DNA of 12,981 nt, taken from the NCBI GenBank assembly GCA_903939355.1, contig CAJAHC010000216.1, positions 1 through 12,981 on the forward strand, read 5' to 3'. A program made the position numbers and the translations under genes. How positions within the stretch are numbered: the first letter of the stretch is position 1; every line of letters starts with the position of its first letter. Origin of the DNA: an uncultured Methylococcaceae bacterium (GTDB lineage Bacteria > Pseudomonadota > Gammaproteobacteria > Methylococcales > Methylomonadaceae). Shown piece after piece: positions 1-6,774 of this stretch. Under the pieces are notes generated by a model. It was not told where the DNA came from, made no database searches, and saw only the letters and a program-made list of their open reading frames with translations.

Positions 1-358
1 TGATTATGATAGGCGTTGATATAAGCTGTGCTTCTTGATTCTCAGGTACAGGTGCTTGTATTTTCCAGACTATAGCGCCTGTTTCACTATCTAGAGCTGC
101 AATTTGTCCATTAGACGCAGGAACAATAACTAAAGGTTTACCTTGTGATAAATCTATGAGAGGAGAGGCAATAATGCTTGAGTCGAAAGTAATTGAAGGA
201 TTTACTTCGTTGGGAAATAAGCTTCTTAGCATGTGGCGTTCTGTACGAATTAATTCAAAACCATATAGGTTGATAGAATTTACCAGTAAAATATTTCCTA
301 TCAAGACAATGACAAATGAAAAATAACGCCGACTCAATTTACTACTAATTTTATTCAA
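1..358 (-). CDS. Membrane-anchored PQQ-type beta-propeller protein, N-terminal part (runs off the left edge)
   Basis: About 119 codons are visible and remain open to the window edge. The N-terminus is a short basic stretch (KISSKLSRRY) followed by a hydrophobic segment at about residues 13-32, consistent with an uncleaved membrane anchor or signal peptide. The sequence then reads IASPLIDL, GQIAALDSETGAIVWKI, which is the typical strand pattern of PQQ-type or BamB-type beta-propeller repeats (ALD..TG...W). The TTG at 356-358 is chosen because a TAA lies two codons upstream in frame and the next ATG (230-232) would remove the membrane segment; a weak GAG lies 6 bases upstream. A Pho box promoter sits just upstream (394-427), so expression on phosphate starvation is likely. 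Whether it binds PQQ as a dehydrogenase or is a structural propeller cannot be told from this part. Confidence 0.6.
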   Translation of the reverse strand, partial: MNKISSKLSRRYFSFVIVLIGNILLVNSINLYGFELIRTERHMLRSLFPNEVNPSITFDSSIIASPLIDLSQGKPLVIVPASNGQIAALDSETGAIVWKIQAPVPENQEAQLISTPIII

Positions 359-393
359 GCATTACTCATTAAGCTGAAGAAAAATGAAGTAAT

Positions 394-427
394 ATTTTAT
401 AGAATTGTTATGACAGAATTGTGAAAG
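394..427 (-). promoter_or_regulatory. Pho box and -10 of the beta-propeller gene
   Basis: Read on the minus strand, CTTTCAC (427-421), AATT, CTGTCAT (416-410) is a two-half-site PhoB box; the second half-site matches the CTGTCAT consensus perfectly and the first at 5 of 7. Exactly 10 bases further is TAAAAT (399-394), a 5 of 6 match to the -10 hexamer. This is the usual PhoB-dependent arrangement, in which the box replaces the -35. Transcription would start near 387, leaving about 29 bases of leader before the TTG start. Confidence 0.7.
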
Positions 428-461
428 ATGAACACAGCTCGGTTTAATAACTTGGCTTTTA

Positions 462-495
462 GAGTCACCTAGATGAAATTTAGTGTAGGTGACTC
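462..495. terminator. Inverted repeat between phoH and the beta-propeller promoter, possible terminator
   Basis: Perfect 10-base arms GAGTCACCTA (462-471) and TAGGTGACTC (486-495) are separated by a 14-base loop. The repeat lies about 40 bases past the phoH stop codon and just upstream of the next Pho box. That position suits a barrier to read-through from phoH, but no T-run follows on either strand, so it is not a textbook intrinsic terminator. An operator or mRNA 3'-end stabiliser is the alternative. Confidence 0.45.
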
Positions 496-533
496 CTATT
501 AAAAATAAGAAGCCTAAAGTTATCTAATAACAA

Positions 534-1286
534 TTAAGTTGAATAAGCGCTAAGAATATCTTTGACAATGCCAGAGCGCACCACATCTTCTACAGTAAAC
601 TCAACGATACCGACTTTTCTTGTATTTTTTAGTTTATTAACGGCATCAGAAAGCCCTGATTGAGTTGTTATATCTTTCTGTTCAATGTCACCATCGATAA
701 TGACTTTACAATTATCACCAATTCGGGTTAAAAATAATTTCATTTGGCCTGGTGTTGTATTTTGTGCCTCATCTAAGATAGCCCAGCAATTTTTGAAGGT
801 CCGTCCACGCATAAAAGCCAGAGGCATGGCACAGATTCTTTTATGTTTAATCAAATAGTCTACTTGTGAACGACCTAATCGCTCATTAAAAATATCTCTA
901 AAAGGTTCAATATAGGGGGCATATTTCTCTTCCAATTCGCCAGGAATGAAACCAAATTTCTCCCCCGCCTCAACGCCAGGTCTGGTAAGCAAAATACGGT
1001 CAATCTTCTTTTCTCTTAGCATATCTGCTGCTAATCCAGCAACAACATAACTTTTACCGGTTCCAGCAGGCCCTATGCCAAACGTTATGACATTCTCCAA
1101 AATGGCCGTTATGTAAGCACCCTGGGCTTTTGTAAGTGCTTGGATGGGCTCTGATACTCTTCTTTCTATGCATAAGTCAACGACGTCGAGCAAAGAAAAG
1201 TCATCATTCTTACTGGTTTTTCGACTGTCTCTTCTGCGATATATAATGTCTTTATCAGAGGGTTTTATGGCTGTTTTTCTCGACAT
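534..1286 (-). CDS. phoH: PhoH family P-loop ATPase
   Basis: This 250-residue protein is a PhoH-domain NTPase, a family related to the helicase core and thought to act on RNA in the cytosol. The Walker A motif GPAGTGKS is at residues 72-79 and the Walker B motif AILDEAQN at 169-176. Between them lies the conserved LTRPGVEAGEKFGFIPG block (about 100-116), and the IIDGD motif follows at 196-200. The first 45 residues are basic and not part of the domain. The length is that of compact PhoH proteins; there is no N-terminal PIN domain and no extended C-terminus. The ATG is supported by AGGAG at 1294-1298 with a 7-base spacer. It sits between two genes with clear Pho boxes, yet its own upstream region has no convincing one, so phosphate control of this copy is not shown. 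Confidence 0.93.
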   Translation of the reverse strand: MSRKTAIKPSDKDIIYRRRDSRKTSKNDDFSLLDVVDLCIERRVSEPIQALTKAQGAYITAILENVITFGIGPAGTGKSYVVAGLAADMLREKKIDRILLTRPGVEAGEKFGFIPGELEEKYAPYIEPFRDIFNERLGRSQVDYLIKHKRICAMPLAFMRGRTFKNCWAILDEAQNTTPGQMKLFLTRIGDNCKVIIDGDIEQKDITTQSGLSDAVNKLKNTRKVGIVEFTVEDVVRSGIVKDILSAYST

Positions 1287-1388
1287 ACATTCACTCCTAA
1301 ATTGATTCGGTTAATAATCGGGTAAGACTTTGTTAGCATTTTGAGTTTAGAGCTGAAGCTATATTTGCTGTTTTATTGACACCTCATG

Positions 1389-2996
1389 TTAAATTTTATT
1401 TATAGTTGGGTTAATTATTTGTGTAAAAAGACTATCACCTCTAACATCTTTCAGCGTAACAGTCATCTTAAGAGTGTCACTATCAATATCGACTTGTCCA
1501 AAAAACTGTAATCCTGACAAAGGCGATAAATTTGAATTGGGCGATGCTTTTTGAAAAATCAATTGGGGGCCAAATGTATTATCGAATTGCTGAGGCCCAA
1601 AACTGCTGGCATTCAAAGGGCCTGAAATAAACTCCCAAAAAGGATCAAAGTTATTAAACTTGGCTTTGTTAGGATCATAATAGTGAGCAGCACAATAATG
1701 TACATCCGCTGTAAACCAGACCATATTTGTAATTTTTTCTTGTTTCGCAAAAGCCAATAATTCTGCAACTTCAAGTTCTCGCCCTAAAGCAGGGCCGTCT
1801 CCATTAGCTAGATTTTCAAATTGAGTACGATTATTTTGGTCCAGTCCATCTTTTAAACTCAAACCAATTGGCATATCTGCAGCAATAACTTTCCATACAG
1901 CAGTTGATTTTTTTAAACTGCTTTTTAACCAATTTAATTGATCATGTCCAAGATATGAAGTATCAACACCTGATTTTTCCTGCCGATTATGATTATTGGG
2001 TCCACGGTAGGAGCGCATATCCAGAATAAATAATTCCAGTAAAGGACCGTAAGGCAAGTTACGATAAATAGATCTTTCCCCTGTTGTTTTGTTATAACGA
2101 ATAGGTGCATATTCGAGTGCTGCAGTCGTTCCCCTTTTTACTAGCGTAGTAATGTTTTTTTCCGTATAGCGCACATCATCTTCTAGATTTTTAGAAGGAG
2201 ACCAATTATTGGTAATCTCATGATCATCCCATAACCAAACAGTTGGCACTTGGGCATTAAATTTACGTAAGTTATGGTCCATTAAATTATATTTATAACG
2301 ACCACGATACTCTTCAAGTGTTTCAGCAACCTTAGCGACTTCTTCTGTCACAATATTGCGCCAAACTTGACCCGTTTCATGGACTATTTGGGTTTCATAT
2401 ATTGGACAATCAGCGTAAATACTGTCGCCACAATGAATAAAGAAATCGGGGTCAGTTAGTCGCATAGTTTCATAAATTTTCATGCCGCCTATATCTGGGT
2501 TAATCCCCCATCCTTGACCGCAGGAATCTCCAGACCAAAGAAAGCGAATAGGTCTTGCGTCGTTTGGTGCTGTTCGAAAATGACCTGAACTTACTTTGCT
2601 TATACGCCGTTTATTATTTAAATCTTGAAACATAACCTCAATAAAAACATCTCGACCAGCAGGTAATCCAGTTATATCAATGTGAGCGGTATAGTCATTT
2701 TCTTTGAGGGCGTGTGGTCCTTGTATTAAGATTGAATCTTTGAAATCGGGATATAAACTATATTTGACAACCATTTTAGCGGAGCAGTTTGCCCGACTCC
2801 AGACGATAGCTCGATCTGATAGCACATCGCCAACACGAATACCCTGGGCTAACTGGGGAAGGTCTAATAGTGATGTCGAAGAGAAGGATGCTGCAATACT
2901 ATTGATGGTGTTTTCTGATGAAATAAAACTGGTAGTGAATGCAAAACCAGTAGTTTTGATGAAATTGCGACGAGATTGTTGATGTTGATTCAACAT
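1389..2996 (-). CDS. phoD: PhoD-family alkaline phosphatase / phosphodiesterase, Tat-exported
   Basis: PhoD enzymes hydrolyse phosphomonoesters and diesters outside the cytoplasm, usually with iron and calcium. I place the start at the ATG at 2994-2996 (535 residues). The longer frame opens at 3032, but its ATG overlaps the -10 of the Pho promoter and cannot be in that transcript. From the chosen start the protein begins with a twin-arginine signal, SRRNFIK at residues 8-14, then a hydrophobic stretch. In this numbering the family motifs are SGDSCGQGWG (from 155), HCGDSIYAD (188-196, metal-binding Asp), WLWDDHEITNNW (255-266) and WFTADVHY (427-434, metal ligands). An N-terminal beta domain (about 50-140) precedes the catalytic domain, as in other PhoD proteins. 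It is transcribed away from plcP from a 290-base divergent region in which each side has its own Pho box. Confidence 0.93.
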   Translation of the reverse strand: MLNQHQQSRRNFIKTTGFAFTTSFISSENTINSIAASFSSTSLLDLPQLAQGIRVGDVLSDRAIVWSRANCSAKMVVKYSLYPDFKDSILIQGPHALKENDYTAHIDITGLPAGRDVFIEVMFQDLNNKRRISKVSSGHFRTAPNDARPIRFLWSGDSCGQGWGINPDIGGMKIYETMRLTDPDFFIHCGDSIYADCPIYETQIVHETGQVWRNIVTEEVAKVAETLEEYRGRYKYNLMDHNLRKFNAQVPTVWLWDDHEITNNWSPSKNLEDDVRYTEKNITTLVKRGTTAALEYAPIRYNKTTGERSIYRNLPYGPLLELFILDMRSYRGPNNHNRQEKSGVDTSYLGHDQLNWLKSSLKKSTAVWKVIAADMPIGLSLKDGLDQNNRTQFENLANGDGPALGRELEVAELLAFAKQEKITNMVWFTADVHYCAAHYYDPNKAKFNNFDPFWEFISGPLNASSFGPQQFDNTFGPQLIFQKASPNSNLSPLSGLQFFGQVDIDSDTLKMTVTLKDVRGDSLFTQIINPTINKI

Positions 2997-3030
2997 AATA
3001 TCAAGCTCTGAAATGTACAAATCAAGCTTC

Positions 3031-3064
3031 ATTATTCAATCATCTTGTGACAGGGTTATGACGG
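3031..3064 (-). promoter_or_regulatory. Pho box and -10 of phoD
   Basis: On the minus strand CCGTCAT (3064-3058), AACC, CTGTCAC (3053-3047) matches the PhoB box at nearly every position. Ten bases later comes AATAAT (3036-3031), 5 of 6 to the -10 consensus. The predicted transcription start, near 3024, lies downstream of the ATG at 3030-3032 and upstream of the ATG at 2994-2996, so this site decides the phoD start codon. Confidence 0.8.
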
Positions 3065-3167
3065 TTTAAATAAAAATTAACAAGATATTAATTTATAATT
3101 TTTTAGTACTAGGCGCTATTCAATTTTTACTTAATTGCACATCATGGTAATCACATTATTTGTTAGC

Positions 3168-3201
3168 TTGTCACAAAACTTTCATTTACATTTGGTAGTA
3201 T
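3168..3201 (+). promoter_or_regulatory. Pho box and -10 of plcP
   Basis: TTGTCAC (3168-3174), AAAA, CTTTCAT (3179-3185) forms a PhoB box with 5 of 7 and 6 of 7 half-site matches and the A-rich spacer of the consensus. TAGTAT (3196-3201) follows after exactly 10 bases as a 4 of 6 -10 element. The start of transcription would be near 3208, giving a leader of about 79 bases. Confidence 0.65.
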
Positions 3202-3286
3202 TTCTTATTGAAATTCTTTCTTGGATACGCTTATTCCTAGACTGAGTATTCCCTCTGTCCTATCAGCCTTTCGGGATTAGTTATTG

Positions 3287-4078
3287 ATGAATAATACCTA
3301 TAGAACCATTTGGATTTCTGATTTACACCTCGGATCTACGCAATGCCAAGCTGACGTTTTGCTTGATTTTTTAAAGCATAACGATAGTGAGAAACTTTAT
3401 TTAGTGGGCGATATTATCGATTTTTGGGCGCTTTCCAAGAAAATATATTGGCCTATTGATCATAATACTGTGATCCAAAAAGTCTTACGTAAAGCTAGGC
3501 ATGGTACCCATGTTATTTATATACCAGGAAACCATGATGAAAATGTCAGGCAATACGCTGATTATGTGTTTGGTGACATTGTAGTTAAAACTTCAGATAT
3601 ACACATTTCAGCTTCCGGAAAAAAGTTCTTGGTCATTCATGGTGATGAATATGACACGATTGCCAAATATCATAAGTGGATTGCTAAGCTAGGCAATGAG
3701 GGTTATGACTTTCTTATTTGGATCAATCATATTTTACGGAAAATCAGGTTTTTGATTGGAATGCAATCTAACTTCTCCTTGTCTGCTTATGTGAAATATA
3801 AAGTTAAGAATGTAGTACAGTTTATTTCCGATTATGAGGAAAGTATCGTTAGTACTCTTAAAGATCGCGAACTGGATGGTGTTATCTGTGGCCATATACA
3901 CCACGCTGAAATTAAAGATATGAATGGGTTTTTATATATCAATACTGGCGATTTTGTGGAAAGTTGCACTGCAATAGTAGAGCATTTCAATGGCGCTTTG
4001 GAGCTAGTAACTTGGCAACAGAAAGACTTGCCTTTAGTTTCCAAAGAAAATCCGGATGTTGATATTACTACCACTTAA
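3287..4078 (+). CDS. plcP: PlcP-like phospholipase C (calcineurin-fold metallophosphoesterase)
   Basis: PlcP is a cytosolic phospholipase C that, on phosphate starvation, cuts membrane phospholipids such as PE and PC to diacylglycerol and a phosphorylated headgroup. The metal-binding motifs of the calcineurin-like fold are all present (263 residues from this ATG): DLHLG at 12-16, VGDIID at 40-45, GNHDE at 81-85, HGDE at 118-121 and GHIHH at 202-206. Blocks such as LRKARHGTHVIYIPGNHD, KVKNVVQFI and INTGDFVESCTA resemble rhizobial PlcP more than LpxH, which is the main alternative. There is no signal peptide. The start is either TTG 3284 or ATG 3287; GGGA at 3273-3276 would serve both. The Pho box upstream independently supports the PlcP call. 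lplT follows after 99 bases with no convincing terminator, so the two may be co-transcribed. Confidence 0.85.
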   Translation: MNNTYRTIWISDLHLGSTQCQADVLLDFLKHNDSEKLYLVGDIIDFWALSKKIYWPIDHNTVIQKVLRKARHGTHVIYIPGNHDENVRQYADYVFGDIVVKTSDIHISASGKKFLVIHGDEYDTIAKYHKWIAKLGNEGYDFLIWINHILRKIRFLIGMQSNFSLSAYVKYKVKNVVQFISDYEESIVSTLKDRELDGVICGHIHHAEIKDMNGFLYINTGDFVESCTAIVEHFNGALELVTWQQKDLPLVSKENPDVDITTT

Positions 4079-4177
4079 AGAAACAGAGTCTACCTTGAGT
4101 AGATAATTAAAAAACACGCCCTCTTTTTTAGCGTAAAGATTTAGCTTTCTGCATAATTGCACAGGACAAATTAACCT

Positions 4178-5419
4178 ATGAATCGTAGTTTCAATATTAT
4201 TCTAGCTGCACAGTTTTTTTCATCACTGGCAGATAATGTACTTCTGTTTGCGGCTATTGCACTATTAAAACACATGGATGCTCCTGCTTGGGAAATTCCA
4301 GTGTTACATCAATTTTTCGTTTTCGCTTTTATCGTGTTGGCTCCTTTTGTTGGTGCATTATCCGACGCAATGCCAAAAGGACGGGTCATGTTTATTAGTA
4401 ATAGTATCAAGATGATTGGTTGTATTACTCTGTTATTTGGCATCCATCCATTGTTCGCCTATGGATTTGTCGGTATTGGAGCGGCTTTGTATTCACCTGC
4501 AAAATATGGCATTTTGACTGAGTGTCTTCCACCTCAAAGATTAGTATGGGCAAATGGGTGGATGGAAGGATTAACGGTTGCAGCTATTATTTTAGGCGCT
4601 ATATTTGGTGGATTATTGATTGGTCATCGAGTTGAGGTGCAAGTCGTCCAACAACTTGGTGGTCTTGAATTTAATGGTGGTATTGATACCGCGCCTGAGT
4701 TTGCAGTTATTATTACTCTTGGGCTTTATTTAGTGGCAGCCATTCTTAATTATTTCATCCCCAAACTGCCAATTGAACATGTATTAAGGAAGCGAACACC
4801 AGTGTTCTTGTTATTAGATTTTTGGCGAAGTTTTTTGCTGCTATGGAGAGATCCATTAGGGCAGGTATCTCTAGCAGTTACTTCCTTATTTTGGGGTGCG
4901 GGAACTAGTCTGCGGTTCATTGTTCTTGCTTGGGCTGCTTTAGCTTTAAAGCTCGATCTTGAGCAGTCAACACAATTGACAGCTCTAGTTGCAGTTGGTC
5001 TTGCCATTGGTTCAGTGATAGCTGCAAAAGCAGTGCCCTTGGAACATGCTCTCAAGGTATTACCTTTGGGAATAGCTATGGGATTCGTTGTAGTAGCAAT
5101 GGCAATAGTTACTGATTGGATAGTGGCAATGTTCTTGTTGGTACTGATTGGTAGTTTGGCTGGAAGCTTTTTGATACCAATGAATGCATTACTACAGCAC
5201 CGAGGCCATAAACTCATGGGTTCTGGGCATTCCATTGCAGTACAAAACTTCAATGAAAATCTTAGTATCTTATTAATGCTCGGCGCATATGCGCTGATGA
5301 TTGATGCTGGACTTTCAATATATACCATTGTGATTGTGTTTGGACTATTTTTGTCGGTAACAATGGCTTGGCTCACCAGTAAACATGGTCGTGATAATAA
5401 AAAAAATAAGAGCAGTTAG
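4178..5419 (+). CDS. lplT: Lysophospholipid transporter LplT (MFS)
   Basis: LplT flips lysophospholipids, chiefly lyso-PE and lysophosphatidylglycerol, across the inner membrane for re-acylation. The 413-residue protein has the pattern of about 12 hydrophobic segments expected of the major facilitator fold. It carries blocks recognisable from enterobacterial LplT: AQFFSSLADNVLLFAAIALLK near the N-terminus, APFVGALSDA, KGRVMFISN, YSPAKYGILTE, SLFWGAGTSLRF and PMNALLQHRGHK. The loop around residues 150-172 is longer than in E. coli. In enterobacteria lplT is followed by the acyltransferase gene aas; here no aas is adjacent and the next genes are an OlsB/OlsA pair. AGGA lies 11 bases before the ATG, a poorly spaced ribosome site. 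No Pho box of its own was seen, so read-through from the plcP promoter is the simplest source of phosphate control. Confidence 0.9.
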   Translation: MNRSFNIILAAQFFSSLADNVLLFAAIALLKHMDAPAWEIPVLHQFFVFAFIVLAPFVGALSDAMPKGRVMFISNSIKMIGCITLLFGIHPLFAYGFVGIGAALYSPAKYGILTECLPPQRLVWANGWMEGLTVAAIILGAIFGGLLIGHRVEVQVVQQLGGLEFNGGIDTAPEFAVIITLGLYLVAAILNYFIPKLPIEHVLRKRTPVFLLLDFWRSFLLLWRDPLGQVSLAVTSLFWGAGTSLRFIVLAWAALALKLDLEQSTQLTALVAVGLAIGSVIAAKAVPLEHALKVLPLGIAMGFVVVAMAIVTDWIVAMFLLVLIGSLAGSFLIPMNALLQHRGHKLMGSGHSIAVQNFNENLSILLMLGAYALMIDAGLSIYTIVIVFGLFLSVTMAWLTSKHGRDNKKNKSS

Positions 5420-5494
5420 CTGTAAATTTAGATTTTTATTCACCAAATAGTCAACAGTTGTAGAAAATTAAGTTAAAGAATGATGTGAATGATC

Positions 5495-5531
5495 TCCATA
5501 TTTTATCAAAATAGATTTGATAAAATATGGA
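5495..5531. repeat. Perfect 16-base inverted repeat (hairpin) after lplT
   Basis: Arms at 5495-5510 and 5516-5531 pair perfectly over 16 bases around a 5-base loop, ATAGA (core CCATATTTTATCAAA). It starts 76 bases after the lplT stop codon. There is no T-run on either side and the stem is AT-rich, so it is an atypical terminator; mRNA 3'-end protection, a protein-binding palindrome or a MITE-like remnant are alternatives. Confidence 0.7.
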
Positions 5532-5622
5532 TTCATAATCAACAAGTTAATTATTGTTCAATACAGACACTATCTATATTATTCATGGTTTGCCTATCTC
5601 CCTGCCTTATTAAGGCTACTCC

Positions 5623-5700
5623 CTAAAAGAGCACCTCACCATTTTCATTACGTATGTGATAAGCACATTTCTGGCATCTTTTGACCCAAAAGATCTTCAT
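5623..5700 (-). CDS. Possible small protein of 25 residues (uncertain)
   Basis: A minus-strand frame begins at ATG 5698-5700, with AGGA about 6 bases upstream, and ends at TAG 5623-5625. The product begins MKIFWVKRCQKCAYHI, including a CxxC pair. I recognise no family. The length is within what chance allows, and the only support is the ribosome-site spacing and the paired cysteines. It could also be the remnant of a longer gene. Confidence 0.15.
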   Translation of the reverse strand: MKIFWVKRCQKCAYHIRNENGEVLF

Positions 5701-5860
5701 ATTTGTCCTAAGCAAAACGGGTAGCACCGAAACTTAAAAAATTTATGTAGAGATTTATATCGCTGTATCTCAAAGTTAATAATTTTACTAACTAATTTAA
5801 ATTAAGGTTCGTAGGTCGATTTGCACTAATTGATAATGAGCATACATAGAGCATTAGTAA

Positions 5861-5949
5861 CTGTTATCAATGTGTCATCAAAATTTAACTATTCTGTCAT
5901 TTTATAGTCATCAATTGGACATGAAACTGACATGTTTGTTGATTATCGT
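5861..5949 (+). promoter_or_regulatory. Tandem Pho box array and -10 of the olsB-olsA operon
   Basis: Six PhoB half-sites lie on an exact 11-base grid: CTGTTAT (5861), GTGTCAT (5872), a skipped unit (5883), CTGTCAT (5894), TAGTCAT (5905), TGGACAT (5916) and CTGACAT (5927). They pair into three boxes with 4-base spacers. The third (5894) is a perfect half-site; TGGACAT is the weakest at 4 of 7. TATCGT (5944-5949), a 4 of 6 -10 element, begins 10 bases after the last half-site. Multiple boxes in phase are known from strongly PhoB-dependent promoters. Confidence 0.8.
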
Positions 5950-5982
5950 ATGACAATCTTTTGCTAAATTACGTGGTTGCCA

Positions 5983-6774
5983 ATGAAAAATAAGTATCCC
6001 GAAACCTTTATAAAAGCTCCTAAAAAACTAGATTGTTTTATTACAACTTCAGAGGAATTGATAAAAGAAGCTCAAGTATTACGTTACCGTGTTTTTGCAC
6101 AGGAAATGGGTGCCGATCTTAAAACAAAATCTGAAGGCTTAGATTATGATGATGTCGACAGCTATTGTGAACACTTGATTGTTTATGATAATTGTAATAA
6201 AAAAATTGTTGGCTATACCCGTTTACTCAATCAATATCAGGCAAAACTGTTGGGACGATTTTATTCACAAAATGAGTTTAATCTAACTGAAGTCCTAGCA
6301 ATGCCTGGTCGCTTTTTGGAAATTGGTAGAACGTGTGTGGATCCTGATTACCTTGGTAGCGCTGTGTTAACAACGCTGTGGTCTGCTTTGGTGCAATACG
6401 CAGTAGAAGGTGGGTATAATTATTTACTTGGCTGTGCCAGCATCTCTCCTGGGCCTAGCGGGTATGCTGTTGAGGCGGTTTATCGAAACATTGATGCTAA
6501 AAACATTGCTCCAGCTTCTTATAAAGTCAAACCCAGCATTTCCGTTCCCGACTCATTAAGATGTCAACGTGATGAATCAGGTATTCCGCCTTTGTTAAAG
6601 GCTTATTTACGGTTCGGTGCGCTGGTTTGTGGAGAACCCTATTGGGATGAAGATTTTAATTGTATGGATTTATTTATATTATTGCCGTTGGATCAGTTAA
6701 AAGATCGTTACAGTAAACATTATATGAGAGGTCATCAGGCGACTAATGAAATTGAAACTGCCGCTATTGTATAA
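5983..6774 (+). CDS. olsB: OlsB-like 3-hydroxyacyl-ACP:amino acid N-acyltransferase
   Basis: OlsB is a GNAT-fold enzyme that transfers a 3-hydroxyacyl chain from acyl carrier protein to the alpha-amino group of ornithine, giving lyso-ornithine lipid, the first step of phosphorus-free aminolipid synthesis. The 263-residue protein has the family signatures: AQVLRYRVFAQEMGAD (residues 30-45), DDVDSYCEHLIVYD (56-69), GYTRLL (77-82), FLEIGRTCVDPDYLG (111-125) and LLGCASISPGP (148-158). The ATG at 5983 is preferred to an in-frame TTG at 5977 because GTGG at 5973-5976 has a 6-base spacer to it. It heads a run of same-strand genes behind the Pho box array, and its end overlaps olsA by 29 bases. Relatives can use glycine, glutamine, lysine or other amino acids, so the exact substrate is not certain. 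Confidence 0.87.
   Translation: MKNKYPETFIKAPKKLDCFITTSEELIKEAQVLRYRVFAQEMGADLKTKSEGLDYDDVDSYCEHLIVYDNCNKKIVGYTRLLNQYQAKLLGRFYSQNEFNLTEVLAMPGRFLEIGRTCVDPDYLGSAVLTTLWSALVQYAVEGGYNYLLGCASISPGPSGYAVEAVYRNIDAKNIAPASYKVKPSISVPDSLRCQRDESGIPPLLKAYLRFGALVCGEPYWDEDFNCMDLFILLPLDQLKDRYSKHYMRGHQATNEIETAAIV

Larger units (their letters stand above)
5420..5860. other. Intergenic region between lplT and the olsB promoter
   Basis: No substantial open frame is present. The stretch holds a long AT-rich hairpin (5495-5531), a possible 25-codon minus-strand frame (5623-5700) and a weaker inverted repeat, ATCTTTT/AAAAGAT, at 5676-5694. The remainder is AT-rich and nothing further is recognised before the Pho array begins at 5861. 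Confidence 0.6.

Noticed and set aside
1300..1390. A Pho box before phoH (GTGTCAA TAAA ACAGCAA on the minus strand)
   Set aside because: The second half-site matches at only 2 of 7 and there is no -10-like hexamer at 10 bases, unlike the four accepted boxes.
2704..2982. A plus-strand open frame inside phoD
   Set aside because: It is antisense to the conserved N-terminal domain of PhoD and has no ribosome site or known family.
4095..4131. Hairpins between plcP and lplT as a terminator
   Set aside because: The best stem is 5 pairs (TCTAC/GTAGA) and the A-run/T-run pairing has no GC stem, so termination here is not supported.
4750..5376. A 208-codon open frame antisense to lplT
   Set aside because: It overlaps a well-conserved transporter, its translation has no recognisable domain, and it is explained by the codon pattern of the real gene.
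5600..5635. Minus-strand GGGAGTAGCC, like the opening of a yybP-ykoY manganese riboswitch
   Set aside because: The other conserved parts of that riboswitch (the CAACAYACG loop and the closing AAGACC segment) are absent, and no transporter gene follows.
5676..5694. Inverted repeat ATCTTTT GACCC AAAAGAT
   Set aside because: Seven AT-rich pairs are within chance for this composition, with no T-run and no adjacent gene end.
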